From positions 22,407,068 to 22,471,067 of the forward strand of contig CM073538.1 of the NCBI GenBank assembly GCA_037074615.1: DNA of 64,000 bases, written 5' to 3'. Made by a program: the position numbers and the translations under genes. Each line of letters begins with the position of its first letter. The stretch's first letter is position 1. Under the pieces are notes generated by a model, which saw nothing but the letters and a program-made list of their open reading frames with translations, made no database searches and was not told where the DNA came from. This DNA comes from Leucaena leucocephala. Lineage: Eukaryota; Streptophyta; Magnoliopsida; Fabales; Fabaceae. Below are positions 46,435 through 59,814 of this stretch, in pieces.

Positions 46435-49400
46435 ATGGCTAGGATTTTGTCGACGTCTTTCTCCTCTGCCTCTCCCCTTTTATTCACTCATCGGTATTCC
46501 ACTCTGACCCCTAATGCACGACATTGTTCTTTTCCAAATCCAATCCTTCCCCAAAAGCATAAGAACTTGGTGATTGCTGCCCAGTTCAACGTTGCTCAGG
46601 GTGCAAGCTTGTCAATTAAGTCGTTCAGCCAGGTTTTCTATTAAGTCTTTTGTTCATCGTTGAATTTTTGGGTTTTCTTTGATGTAAAATTTTTCATTCA
46701 TTATTTTCCTATCTTCAATTATTTTGCATACCTGAATGGTGCAGTTGATCGAATCGTTGATTGATGGGGACAATTTATCGGAAGCCCAAGCTGAAGCTTC
46801 CCTTGACTTCTTATTGGACGTAGAGGATGAGGCATTGATGAGCGCCTTTCTTGTGCTTTTGAGAGCCAAAGGAGAGACTTTTGAAGAAGTAAGTTTGCTG
46901 CTTTTGGTTGGTTCTTCCCTTGATAATGTATCGGTGATAGGACTGTTTAGGAGTTTAGACTTTAGGTCCCCTCAACCGCTGCTTTTGGGTTCTTCCCTGG
47001 CTAAGAATTATGTTTTTTTTAATTATTATTTATTATTTATTAACTTAACAGATTGTGGGATTAGCAAGAGCGATGATTAAACATGCCCTGAAGGTCGAAG
47101 GATTGGTTGATGCGGTTGACATAGTTGGAACTGGAGGCGATGGGGCAAACACCGTAAACATTTCAACTGGGGCTTCGATACTTGCTGCAGCTTGTGGTGC
47201 TAAAGTTGCAAAGGTGAAGATGCATTTTAGTGCATATACTGACAAAGAGGAAGAAAATTACTACCTCCATTCACTTATTTAACATTAAGGAAATTAGTTA
47301 AATAGTTAATTATAATGATTATGTGTTAGTATTCCCTAAAATATTACTTTTAATTATGTGCATTTGAATTATAGATACCCCTTAATATGTGCAATCATAC
47401 TGGAATATATTGGAGAGAAAATTATAATTTTAGGACACAAAAAGAATTGGGATCTTATATTTAGGAATAAATCTAACAATCTATCTAGCTCTTATAATTA
47501 GGAACGGAGGGAGTATAATATAATGAGAGCATTTATAATAGCTGAAACATTCTGAGTGTCGAGGTGGAATTTATTATTTTCTTACTGCAGCAAGGAAACC
47601 GTTCAAGTTCTTCTGCGTGTGGAAGTGCTGATGTACTAGAAGCATTGGGAGTGGCTATTAACATGGAGCCTGAGGTTAGTGCAAAGTCTATGGGTGGTAA
47701 TTTTAGACTAGTTAATAATTTTGAGTTCGGTATCAGTTCATTTTAGCTCTCTGTCATTGGAGGAATAATTATCTATGAACAGAACTTGGCAGTGAGATGT
47801 TTGGCAGTAATGTTAATGTATTAATAATCAAATGAGAGGAACTTTGTCTCGGAAATTGGATGTATTTCTGGTCATGAATTTGATAGAATAGTGTTAGAAT
47901 TGTTCTTTGTATAGCTTTGGTATAAAGAAAGCTATTTAAATTGTACTTTTATTTAGTAGACAAGGTATTCCATTTCCAAGTGTGGATTGCTTAAGAGTGA
48001 AGGAGGGTTTTGAACCTCATGTACTTTTATTTAGTTAATAAAATGAAGCAAAGAGATAATCTTGATAAATGGTCATTTGATATTTCTCTTCTGTAATTGC
48101 AAATCAGGATATAATAAGGTGCATGAATGAAGCTGGAATTGGTTTCATGATGGCAACAAAGTACCACCCTGCAATGAGGATTGTCCGCCCTATAAGAAGA
48201 AAGCTAAAAGTAAAAACTGTTTTCAATATATTGGGTCCCATGTTAAATCCAGCAAGAGTACCTTATGCAGTTGTTGGAGTATATGCAAAAGATCTGGTAA
48301 GTTCATTCATTATTTACTGTTGCTAACTGAAAATTGAATTCATTGCATGCTACATCATTTACACATAGTAGAAAACTATTTGAATCTTTCCTTCGCCTAA
48401 TTTTTTTTGTGGTATTTAGTATGCCTGATTATGAAATTGTACAAAGTGTGAACTATATTTGCTCATAATATCTTCAATACTAACATTAATAGTGGCAAAA
48501 CAGCTTGATTTATCAACTATAAACTTATGCATCACCCTGAAAACCAATTCAGCTTGTTTGCCCCTCCAAGTGTCAACCTATCTTAGTCAATTGGTAATCT
48601 TGGCTCCAAAAAAATTGGCATCTAAAACAACTGATTCACAAACATGAATTCTTACCTTGCCATATAGTAAGGTAGAATTACAAGCATGTTTAGCCGGCTA
48701 CTATGTAACCTATTGATTATATTCTAAGATGATTGTTACTCAAGACTGGCTGATTCACTCAAGATTAACATCTATGCATCCTATTGTGATAAGGTTTTCA
48801 TGGAGTAGGATTTTTTAAAATCAAACTAAAAGATCTAGATTACCCGGAGGAGTCCATGATTTTAACTAACGGCTAACACCAATCTGAGTATATTAAACAT
48901 TTTCTTAGTGAGTTGACAGTAAAACTTGGTGGATTATGTAGTTACTGCTTTTTTACAGTTGTACAGGAACTAGAGATACGCTGAATGGGTTTGGCATCTA
49001 TTCTTCCGTACATACTGCATCTAATAAGTTGTTTGTTTTGGGTTTTTGGATAGGTCTTCAAAATGGCTGAGGTACTCCAAAAATTTGGCATGAAAAGAGC
49101 TTTGGTTGTCCATTCTGAAGGCTTGGATGAAATGAGTCCTCTTGGTAAAACCTCTTGCTTTCATTGCAATTCTGGAGATTGTTTATTTGGTAGATGTAGG
49201 TATTTGAATCAGATTTTCCTGACATCTGTAGTTGGGTATTCTTATGGGTTTCCCACAGGTCCTGGTTTGATACTTGATGTCACTCCAGAAAAGATTGATA
49301 AGTTCCAGTTTGATCCATGTAAGCATATGATATATGATGGCTTTTTACATCTTATTTGTTGTGAAGTATCTTGATACACCACACTATCAACTAAATGAGT

Positions 49401-50509
49401 GCTACGGTAGATGATGTCTTATTTACAATGGATAGTTGAACGCACTGATACCTGAGAACTGTTTTCCCCCCTGGAATAGTGGAGTTCGATATACCTCGCT
49501 GCACCCTTGATGACTTGAAAGGCGGTGGCCCAAAATACAATGCAGATGTTTTGAAGCGTGTCCTAGCTGGAGAGAGAGGGCCTATAGCTGATGCTCTTGT
49601 GAGTAGCTTTTACTTTCCTGATCATTAAGTAGTTGAGAAGGTGGCACCACTTTTAAATTGATAAGAAGAGGTTAACCTAGAAAATTTATATATATGTACG
49701 CGTGCGCATGTGTGTATATTTATATATGTATGATCCACAAGCCTCAAGCTTCTTTATTAGATGCTTATTATTGAGTCTGAATTTGTTGCATCTGGTCTTT
49801 GTCTGCTCTTTTCTCCTTTTAGTTTCAAAATTCTTGCACATTTTTTGAGTTTAGCATTCTTTTCCTCTCATGGCTCTGAAACAACATCAGGTGGTGAAAC
49901 TTGGCTCCCTAATTGATTTTTTTTTAAATGAATTATACCATTGGAATTTGTGGATAGCTTATCTAGGTAGATTCATCTTTTTAGAAATGTTTCCCTGAAA
50001 CTTTCACCATAGAAATTATGGAGGTTAACCAGAGAAACGAATTAGATTCTTCGGCCATGGTTCACACCTTATTGTTGCTTCAGTGTACTGTTTTATTGAT
50101 GTTGAAGTAAACGTTGATTCTTGGCCTTTTTCATTGATACTCTCATCTTGAACTTTGAATGCACATGAACTGAAAGGTCTATTTTGTTTTCCTTATGGCA
50201 AAAAACAAAATTGGCCAGGTCCTCAATGCAGCAGCGGCTCTCCTGGTGAGTGGCCGTGTAAAGGACTTGGGCGAAGGAGTGTCCTTGGCACGTGAAACGC
50301 AAGAATCTGGAAAGGCTGTAAAGACCCTGGATGCATGGAAGAATATCTCAGATGTAAGTAAACCGATCATTATTATTATTATTTTTTGACCAAAACCGAT
50401 CTTTATTATTATTTACATTTCATGACAATCGTTTTGCTAATCTCATTTTCCCATCACATTTTCACAATTGCAGAGAGTGAGAAGGGAAGAATTGTTGCAG
50501 ATTGTTTGA
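46435..50509 (+). CDS. PAT1: Anthranilate phosphoribosyltransferase, chloroplastic
   Basis: Ten exons: 46435-46632, 46745-46888, 47052-47213, 47591-47674, 48108-48296, 49054-49144, 49259-49318, 49480-49598, 50219-50353 and 50474-50509, encoding 405 residues in phase. It transfers the phosphoribosyl group of PRPP to anthranilate, the second committed step of tryptophan synthesis, in plastids. Residues 1-50 form a Ser/Thr/His-rich transit peptide. Catalytic motifs are DIVGTGGDGANTVNISTG (PRPP and anthranilate binding), AKQGNRSSSSACGSADVLE and KTVFNILGPMLNPAR. The usual bacterial KHGNR is KQGNR here, as also in Arabidopsis TRP1, so this is not a defect. VHSEGLDEMSPLG and LNAAAALLVSGR complete the C-terminal half. 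Confidence 0.96.
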
Positions 50510-51349
50510 AGTAGTCGTATGGAGGATGATGGATGCTCCTCTGCTTGACTCCATAAGATGTCTTAAGCGTCAAAGATGAAGTTTAGGCAGAGGGAGTAGG
50601 TTAAGGAATAAGTAATTAGTAATTTAAAATTGAATAAGTAATTAGTAATTTTAAATTTAAGTTCAAATTTTGAAAATAGAAGAGAGAATTTTGTAATTTT
50701 AACAAAATAAAAGTTTGGTGAATCTATTTATTTATTTTTGTGGTGAGCGTAAAGTAATTGGGTACTTTTACTCCTCCTTTCTTTAATCAAGAACTACTTA
50801 ATTAATGTTGATAAATTATTTAATTAAAATAAATATGATATAATTTTTTAAAAATATTTTTATGTAATATAGATCATTTATTAAGTAAATTAGTTTAGAG
50901 AAAATAATAAATATGATAAAAGATAAAATAGATTAAAGTTTTATATTTAAAATTAAAATATTATTTTAAAATATTATTGTGGGGATAGATAGGTAGGTAG
51001 GAAGGAAAAAGAAAGGAGAACGAGACAGTTAATGCAAAAAGAAAAAGAAAACAGTATAATTCAGTCTCACTGGCTATATCTCTCAGTTCCTTCATGTACT
51101 TCGCCCAAAAATTTATTTACAAACAGTGTTTTGATTCCACTTTTGTGGAGATTATGAAACCCAGATCCAGGTAGGTGTCATTAATACCCCTGCAAACGTT
51201 GTTAGAAAACAAGATCCCTTGATAAGAGCCACAGGATATGACAGTTTGCTAAAATATGAAGCAACCACCCTGGCCTCACTTTTATTTATATGCTCACCTC
51301 TAAACATTCTCATCATCCTAAGCCTTGTTGCGTTCCGACGACGATAAGC
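50510..51349. other. Intergenic, AT-rich
   Basis: 3' flank of the anthranilate phosphoribosyltransferase gene, then spacer. No exon recognised. Confidence 0.4.
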
Positions 51350-51693
51350 TTACTGGAAATCTGTGGAAACAGTCACTTAAATGTGCACTTCCTAAAATAA
51401 CCAATGAGTGATCAAAATAAATCAAGATACTCCCGGAAATTCAAAATTCTAGTGTTGATTTGACTGACCTGAATCGCAGTTGGACGTGGAATTGGAACTC
51501 CCACACGTGCAAATCTGCCTGATTCCGCACGTGCCGCCTGTCGCCTCGCAGGCTGCACAAAACAAAACGCATCATTCCCTTTCACCGTATACGTCGCACG
51601 TATCCCATAGACCACCCTTTATGCCCATCAACTCCTAACGTTGCCAGAGTATAGGTACTAGCATACCCTTCACAGTATTGAACGTACGCTTGC
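51350..51693 (-). CDS. Candidate exons of a small cysteine-rich protein
   Basis: Three putative minus-strand exons with plausible splice sites. The first starts after TTTGCAG at 51693 and contains QAYVQYCEGYASTY. The second, 51552-51469, starts after TTTTGTGCAG and reads CEATGGTCGIRQICTCG then NSTSNCDS. The last, 51360-51350, adds a few residues to TAA. Cysteines are dense (six in about 55 residues) and spaced like an extracellular disulfide domain. The donor of the first exon and anything upstream are unresolved. I do not recognise the family. It may be a gene remnant or chance. Confidence 0.25.
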
Positions 51694-54665
51694 CTGCAAA
51701 TGAAGATAATAGATACACTTGCCTTAGTTATGACTGGTAGATAATTTGATCGATGATGATGAGAAAAGTGTTATTGCTGGGTAGCTTTATTCATTCTACA
51801 CAGAGAGCTAGCCATGCATGACGCGGCTAGTGTTTAGGAATCTGCGTTGATTTGTCTATGGGTTTTCCTTCCACTTATGGTGTTGTGGGAAGAATTAGTT
51901 CTTTAAGGTGATAGGTATAGCTTTTGTTGGTTGGGGTACCCGTGCTTTAGAATCGAATATATTATAATATTGCTTGTCGATGACTATGGCGGTGAAGAGG
52001 TTCAAAATTTAAAGTGAGCTTGCAACTAAGGAACACGAAGGAAGACAGAACCGTCATTGCTGCTAAGTAAAGGATTTGAAGAAGCAGGGTGATCTTGAAG
52101 AATTCTTGGTCCTTTCATCTTTTTCATGATAGGAATAAACTAGAATGAATATTGCCGTGAATATATTAGGGCGAGTCAAAATTAGCCTGAGTTGCCCATG
52201 AAGGTCGGTTTCCACTCGTTCCCCATAAATTATTACACGATAAATGGGGTTGCATGGGTGAATTCAGGTCAGCTGGTCAGGTTTCAATCTGGCATGCGTC
52301 TCATAGTTAATGGGTTTGTGAATAGGATCCTCTTTTTTGCCCTTATCAGCCAGCGTATTGATTCAATCTCCATAAACAAGCAGCCATGTAGGGTAATGCC
52401 AATTTATAGCACTTTTTGTAGCAGGCAATTTGTGACAGATGAAATTGAAATTCATGACAAAGATTTGAAAGTTGAGTCAGCTTATTTATGATTTATAAAA
52501 AAAGTGTTCTATTTCAGATTTTAGATTGGATATGGATGACGATTGACGCCATTGATAATGATGGTCTTGGCTTGGTAATATTTAATAGTTTTGCCTTGAA
52601 AGATGAAAGCCAGAATTGGGAGGTGAAGAGTATGAAAGTCAAAATACCAACAATACATGACACTGCAAAGAAGTCAAAGGATAAAGCAATTTAGCAGTTG
52701 AAATTTAATTTTGTTTGTGCTTCGTGCGTTCACGTTTCATTTTGGATCACTTCTGATTTTGAACACAAATATAAGTTTGTAATGTATTACTATCAAACTT
52801 TGACCAAAAACGGGGGGAAACTATGATCTTACAACAAGTTTGTAAAATGTATTACTATCAGCCTTCTAAGCCTTTAATTAGCCTCTAAGATTGATTCTCA
52901 CAACAATTTCAATACAACTTTGAAGTTTACGCTTATTGTTCTTTCCATTTCTACTTTGTTCACAGTAATGAAAAGGCAAATTAATAATTTGTTAGTTGAA
53001 ATAATAAATAATTTGATTTAAAATAATATAATTTTAAATTTTTAAAAATAAAATAAAAGCTTTAATCTTAACCCTCTTAGCTAGATAGAAATTAGATTTA
53101 AATTCAAAATAACTTAAGAATACTCTTAATTTTTACAAAGAATTATAATGAAAGATGAGTAGGGTTATTCATAACTATGAATTACTCTATTCAATTTTAG
53201 TTATATAAATTTGATGATAAGTATATTTTGATTCTAAATATAAGACTCTAATTTATCTCATTTTTTAAAATTATAATATTTTCCCTAAAGTATCTTGATA
53301 TAATTAAGGGTGGTTCAAATGCATATGATTAAATAGAATATTTTAAGAAGATCTACACATAATCATTATAAATAATTAATTTAACTAATTTTTTAATTTA
53401 TTCAAATCAATTAAATATATTTTATATTAAAAGTTGGAATAGTATAATTGACTGAACGAATATGGCAAGGGACACACATTAATGGAGTTTCTCTGTGATT
53501 TTTTTGTTAAAAAAAATTAAATGGGTCCAATATTAATTTTCTACTAAAGTTAAGATACAACCTCAACATTTAGAGAGTGCTTATAGATGACTTATAAAAT
53601 TGTCTATCAAATAAGCTCTCAAAATAATAACGAGAATTAAACTCATCTTTATAAGATACAAGTACAATTTTTATTTTCTGTAATAATTCTCATTGTGTAT
53701 AGTATTGATTTATGTCTTTCTCAATTTCTCCCACTAAAGTAGGGCTTGGCTAGAAGTTAAATTAATTTATAGATACGTATATTTCATAAATAAAAATATG
53801 GTATCCTCTAATCATCATGGATCAATTGATATGCTACTTCTATGGAAAAAAATTAAAATAAAATAAATTGATATACTACCTTAAGCATTTTTTTATCTTC
53901 AATTTATAAAATAATACTGATTATAAGTTGTGAATAAATAATTTTTTATAAATTTATTATTATTTCTTATTTTTATATTTTTACTATTTAAATTTGGATC
54001 TTGCTATTTTACTTAAATTTTTATTCAAATAAAAACTTTAACAAGGGAGTGTTAGCAGATTTCATTAATTAAAATAAATAAGTTACCTCTTTGAAGGATA
54101 TTTTTTTTGCTGGAATTATTGACCAACTTTTTGTTTGGTGGATGGGTTATTTATTTGCATTTGAAGCTTTGAACTCATGCGTCGACGTGTGTTTTCGTGA
54201 AGACAAATTGCTCGTGCGGGCTTCTCAATAATACTAATAGTAATTCTTATCCTGGCTGTGTTTCTTGAATGTTGTTGACTGTTCTCAGACAAGCAAGGGG
54301 GAGTTGATTGGTAGTTGTACGAAAGCAATATGATCGTCATTTTTTTTTTATTAATGGTAGTTTTGAAAATTTCTGAGTTCCCCTCATGTTAAACGCAGAC
54401 AACAAAACACAAAAAGTTTCGCAATCCCTTTTCGTCTTCATCGTCATCCTTATTTTTTTCCTTCTTCTCACTTCTGTGTTTGTAGCTGCCTCCAGTTCAA
54501 GGACTTTGGGCATCCCTTCTATTTTGAAATCTCGATTCAATCCTGCGATTCTTGCTCTGTGCTTCCGTGAATTTCAGAGAACTGGAGCCATCTTGGAGGT
54601 TTGATTTCTTTTTCTTCTTAATCCTTGTTTTCGAGTTTTGAATTTTATGATAAGTGGAATTTCAA
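51694..54665. other. Intergenic and upstream region of the PX gene
   Basis: 51700-52740 has moderately balanced composition and two ORFs (52192-52491, 52488-52694) with no family I can name; they may be transposon relics. 52960-54080 is AT-rich. About 54380-54665 is probably the PX gene leader and includes a 72-codon upstream ORF at 54386-54604. Confidence 0.4.
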
Positions 54666-57600
54666 ATGAGCAACGGGAAGGAGACTCGTGAGGCCACCTC
54701 TCTCGATCCGTTAGATTCATTCCCTCCCTTGCGGGTTCGGCAATCGGACCGCGGTGATGCTTCTCGTCCATCATCACGTTATTCATCATGCGGAGAATCC
54801 GAGTTCGACCGCTATTGTAGCGCGAACTCAGTCATGGGCACCCCGAGTATGTGTAGCGCGATTACAGTTTTCAACGATTTTCCAGAATATGATTTCGGGT
54901 CCGCAAAAAGTTTCGGGATTGGTGGTGATAATGACTTGGATACTTTCAGTTTAGGCGAACGAGTTGAGATGAATCATAGGGATGGGAGGCTTTCGACTTC
55001 TAGTGTGTCTGACGGTACGAGAGATTTCAGAACTGGGTTTGGCAGTGAGAATATCAGAAGCCAGCAGAAATTCAAATACGGCTTAAGTGGATTGGAATTT
55101 TACGGTGCTGGTAATGATGACCTTACTTTGTCTATGCTTGATGCATCGAGTTCAATGGAGATTAACCAATTAGAAAATTATTCAGAGGGCGGTAATGGCT
55201 TGGACAATTCCAATTTAAGCGACCGAGTTGAGATGAATCGTACAGTTGAGAGGCTTTCGGCTCCAAGGGTGTCGAATGGTAAGAGAAATTTCAGTACTGG
55301 GTCTAGCTGTGAGAATATCAGAAGCCAACAGAATTCAAACTACGGCTCCAGTGGATTGGAATTCTACGGTGATGATAATGACGAACTTACTATGACTATG
55401 CTAGATGCATCAAATTTCATGGGGGTTAACCAATCAGATAAGAATTTGGACCTGGATTTTGTTCACCATCATGCTGTAAAAGTTTCTGAAGGGTTTAAGG
55501 GACGTAATGAATTTGAAAGTACTGAGGGTTACTTGTCTAGTGATGCAGATGATAACGCAGGATATACTCAGACGCATACATTAACTAATGGGGATGACAA
55601 GAGTTCTCGTTGTGAGATAACAGTTGGAGAAGGTGGTTTATCTTGTCCAGCTGATAGAAAGTGTGAATTCGACAGTGTTGATGCTCAATCTAAGTTGCAA
55701 AATGATGAAGGGGAAATAGAAAGGGAACAAGACAGGAACTCATCCAATTGTGAGCATTCAGAGGGTGAGGACTCAATGGACAACTGTGGTGGTGATGAAG
55801 ACAACAAAAAAGATTATTGTTCATCAAGAAGTATTTATCCCCATCAGGAGTCAAAAGTACATGAGAATCCCCTCCTTATAAACTCTTCTGTAGCTTTTGG
55901 TTCACAAGACCTGGATGATTTTTTGCTAGAAAATGAGGGAAATGGTCAAGTTCCCCAGATGCTTAGTGTATTTCAGAGTCAAAAAGAAAAGAATCCTGAA
56001 ATTGGCAAAAATGCAATAAATTCTGGTTCTGTGAGATCAACAGGTATTTCAATTTCTGGTCAAAATGAAGAAGGGAAAGATAAGAATGATTTGATCATGT
56101 CTGCAGAAAAAGCTAAAGAGATAAAAGATCTTGGTGAACATAAAGAAGTAAAAGTGGCCAGAGACTTTCCTGCCGCTTGTTGTCCCGTTCAGAGAGTTGA
56201 TAAGGTTACTAACACTGCAGAAAGTTCTTCCAATGCCTCAAGCAAGTCTCCAAATATAGTCATACCGCTTCCAGAAGATGTGAGAGAGATTAATGTTGGG
56301 AAAAATAATTTTCCTGAAACTGGTTCAAGCACCAAGGCATTTGAAGTTGATTTGGACCCAGTGGAAGACAAGGCTCCTCACCATAGGAATTTGGATGTTA
56401 CTGATAGTGGGACAATGGTAAAGGAGAATGAGCACATGAACACCGAAAAATCTATTGGTATTAGTGTTGTTCAACACGTAGAAAACCCAGAGCTGGATAA
56501 ATCTAAGTTCAAGTCTCAGAATTTTTCTGAAAATGAAGTTGAACATAGACTTTCCAATTCAACCAAACAACTTGGGAATATGAATGAAGATTCCTCAAAG
56601 AATCTAGAACAAGTTGGAATTTCTTCGAATTATGGAATGAAGGAATCAATAGAGAGCTTCTCCACCTCAACAAATCTCCCAGAGAAAAGTCCTCTGACAT
56701 CTCAGGTGAGCAATTAGTGCCATTATCTATCATTTGATCATCTTCCACTTTCCTGAATTATTGCCAATATCTATTTAGTGGCCACTTCAACTGGGTTCAG
56801 AATACTTTAGTATTTCTAGATTTGTCAGTGGAATTGGAGTTTTTTGTTTTATGCACATATGCTTCTTTTAAAATTTTCACCTTCTGAAAATTAAAGCCTT
56901 TCTTGTCAACATTTGCTTGTTTGGGCAATAATTATTTGCTGCAAATGGTTATAACATGGGTCTTGTGTTTTACTGAATGTTGCAGATAGAGAATTTTGAA
57001 CTAAACGAATTTCATGATGAGGTTGTCCATGAAATGGAAGAAATTTTACTAGACTCTGTTGATTCTCCTGGGGTTAGGCTTGCTCAGGGTAATAGATATC
57101 ATGAGCTGCAGTTTTCTATGCCTTTAAGAGATGGCGGCTTGACAGCATCTACTTCTGGTACTGATGATGCTTATCTTCTAGTTCAGCACCCTGTGCGAAT
57201 AGATAGGATTGAAGTGGTTGGTGCCAGGCAGAAGAGAGGAGATGTTTCTTTAAGTGAAAGATTGTTGGGGGTGAAGGAATATACTGTCTATAAAATAAAA
57301 GTGTGGAGCAACAAAGGTCAGTGGGAGGTTGAAAGACGATACCGTGATTTCCTCATTCTCCACTGTCAGATAAAAACCCTATTTGCTGATCATGGATGGA
57401 TTTTACCTTCGCCATGGTATTCAGTTGAAAAAGAATCCAAGAAGATATTTGGAAGTGCATCTCCTGATGTTATTGTGCAGAGAAGTGTTCTAATTCAAGA
57501 GTGCTTACAATCCATTCTCCGCACCAGGTTTTATTCAAGTCCTCCAAGTGCATTAATTTGGTTTTTGTCCCCTCAAGATTCATGCCCCAGTCCACCTGCA

Positions 57601-59814
57601 TCAAGCCCGATGGTTGCTCAGTCTTCTATAATGGAAGGGACAAAAAATGGAAACCTTTCCACATTAGGGAAGACCATATCACTTATAGTTGAAATTCCAC
57701 CAAACAAATCTATGAAACAGATGTTAGAAGCACAACATAACATGTGTGCTGGATGTCATAAGCATTTTAATGATGGAAAAACTTTGATTAGGGGTTTTGT
57801 AGAGACGTTTGGATGGGGAAAGCCCCGAATTTGTGAGTACAGTGGTCAATTATTCTGCTCTTCTTGCCATGCAAATGATACTGCTGTCTTGCCAGCAAGA
57901 GTTTTACATCAATGGGATTTTACTCAGTATCCAGTTTCTCAGCTGGCAAAATCTTATCTGGATTCTATACATGACCAGGTGATGTTAAGAACCATCGATT
58001 GAATTTTATAGATAACATCTTTTTTATTTGTCAGGTATATGCTTATATCAGATGTTCTGATAGAGCCCTCAACTCTAATAAGCTTATTCATATCTTCTTT
58101 CCTCAGTAATTACGTGCCATTACATTAAGACATCAATGTTAATTACTTTTATAGGTCAATTATTTACCGCCTATTTTACATTGTATATGGGGAGGAGGTT
58201 CCCGCCCTCCCAAAAATAAAAAAAATCATGTTTTACGCAGAAGCAGCCCTGCATTTTACTTGATGTAAAATGTGCGCCCCCCCCCCCCCCCCAAAAAAAC
58301 CAAAAAAAAAGAAAGAAAGAAAAAGAAAAAGAAGTTACTTGTATTGTTCTTTAGTTTTTGTTTCTGGGCATGTTAAATATTCTAAATGAATTTTCTCTTG
58401 CAGCCCATGCTTTGCGTCACTGCAGTTAATCCATTCCTTTTGTCAAAGGTCCCAGCCTTGCTTCATGTTATGAATGTCAGGAAAAAAATAAGGACTCTTC
58501 TTCCATTTGTTCGCTGCCCATTTCGGAGGTCTATCTACAGGGGACTTGGAACTCGGAGATATCTTGTTGAGAGCAATGACTTTTTTGCTCTAAGAGATCT
58601 TATTGATCTGTCCAAAGGAGCCTTTGCTGGTTAGCTTTTACTTGACTAACTGCTTTCTGTGCCTCTAATGGAAGTTATTTTTACGCTGATCATCTGAGTT
58701 TGAAGGGTTATGTTGCATTGAGTGTCTCTGATGTAATAATCTGTTAATGCAGCACTGCCAGTTATGGTTGAAACCTTGTCATCTAAAATCCTGGAACACA
58801 TCACGGATCAATGCCTCATATGTTGTGATGTTGGTGTTCCATGCAGTGCCCGACAAGACTGTAGCGATACATCTTGTCTCATTTTCCCTTTCCAGGTGTG
58901 TCTTTGTCTGTAGCTGTGGTAATATTGGACAGTATAAAAAAAATCCCTTTTTGTCTCCAGAAAAGAAATATACCATATGCGTTTGCCAGAAATTGCCTAC
59001 CTTTTGATTGTAATGTGGCACCTCTTAAGTGCAGGGTGTGCTTTAGGATAATGAGTGGTGGTGGTAGTAAGTCTGAAAAATCTATCGATTCAGATATTTT
59101 TATGAAGTGCAGACAACTGAACAGCTTAAGTGTTGATTGCTTCTTAAGGGATCTAAATTGTTTCAAAATAAGGCCTTTTTTCTGTGGTTATTGACTTAGA
59201 ACTCTGGCATGTAAAGCCGGTAAATAGAGATCCTTTGGATGCTTCTCTCCACGAGTTAGCGGTCCTTGTTGGCAGTGTTTGTTTGACAGCTTTTTGAGGC
59301 TCGCGTCTGGCTCCTTTATTATGTACAAAATTTACATGCGGTGAAAATTCATTGGAATGTATCCCACGTTTTCTCTTCATCGAAGCGTTCCTTTATTTTG
59401 CCAAGAGCTCAATAGTTAGTCCTATTAATGATTTCCTTTGCGGGACCCCGGCCTTTATTAACCTTTACCTCATTTTTGTCATGGATTTGAGTTTTTTCTG
59501 AATCATTGAAAGATGTCGTCCTAATTTGAGACCAAATTTATCAGCAGGAAGATGAGATTGAAAGGTGTAAAGCTTGTCAGGCAGTATTCCATAAGCAATG
59601 CTTCCAGAAGCTCTCCAATTGTACCTGTGGGGCGCTCCTCAGATTGGATAAAACAAGAGGAAGTTCGAACTTATTAGGGAGGGGTCTGTCTTCTGGGTTG
59701 TCATCCGGATTCCTATCTGGCTTGTTTACAAAGGAAGATCCTCACAAGACCAGGGATCGTCATAAAGACGAAAACATTATCTTGATGGGTTCCTTACCAA
59801 GCACTTCTCTATGA
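54666..59814 (+). CDS. PX domain and Rubicon-homology (DUF4206) protein
   Basis: Five exons: 54666-56705, 56986-57978, 58404-58629, 58753-58895 and 59548-59814, encoding 1222 residues. Residues 1-750 are acidic, Ser/Asn-rich and predicted disordered, with an 88-residue internal duplication at about 89-264. The PX domain is at about 775-875 (EYTVYKIKVW, then VERRYRDFLILH, then ILPSPWYS), expected to bind phosphatidylinositol 3-phosphate. The C-terminal region from about 925 has paired Cys/His motifs (CAGCHKHF, FCSSCHAND, CLICCDVGVPC, CKACQAVFHKQC, CTCG) typical of the zinc-binding Rubicon-homology fold, which in animal Rubicon, Pacer and PLEKHM1 binds Rab7. The plant relative I recall is At3g48195. 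An endosome or vacuole trafficking role is inferred. The codon at 54654 is GTG, so the first ATG (MSNGKETRE) was used. Confidence 0.92.
54930..55457 (+). repeat. 264-base in-frame tandem duplication inside the PX gene
   Basis: Unit 1 is 54930-55193 and unit 2 is 55194-55457, a period of exactly 264 bases or 88 codons. Shared peptide blocks in the same order are RVEMN, RLS, ENIRSQQ, SGLEFYG and MLDAS. The copies have diverged but no frame is lost. Confidence 0.9.
58277..58299. repeat. Poly-C then poly-A tract
   Basis: Sixteen C then seven A within intron 2 of the PX gene, followed by A/G-rich simple sequence. Lengths of such tracts are unreliable in assemblies. Confidence 0.8.

Noticed and set aside
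47214..47590. Missing His in the KHGNR motif of anthranilate phosphoribosyltransferase as a defect
   Set aside because: KQGNR is also the Arabidopsis form, so this is normal plant variation.
52192..52694. Two adjacent ORFs as a possible gene
   Set aside because: No recognisable domain, no consistent splice junction; they may be transposon relics.
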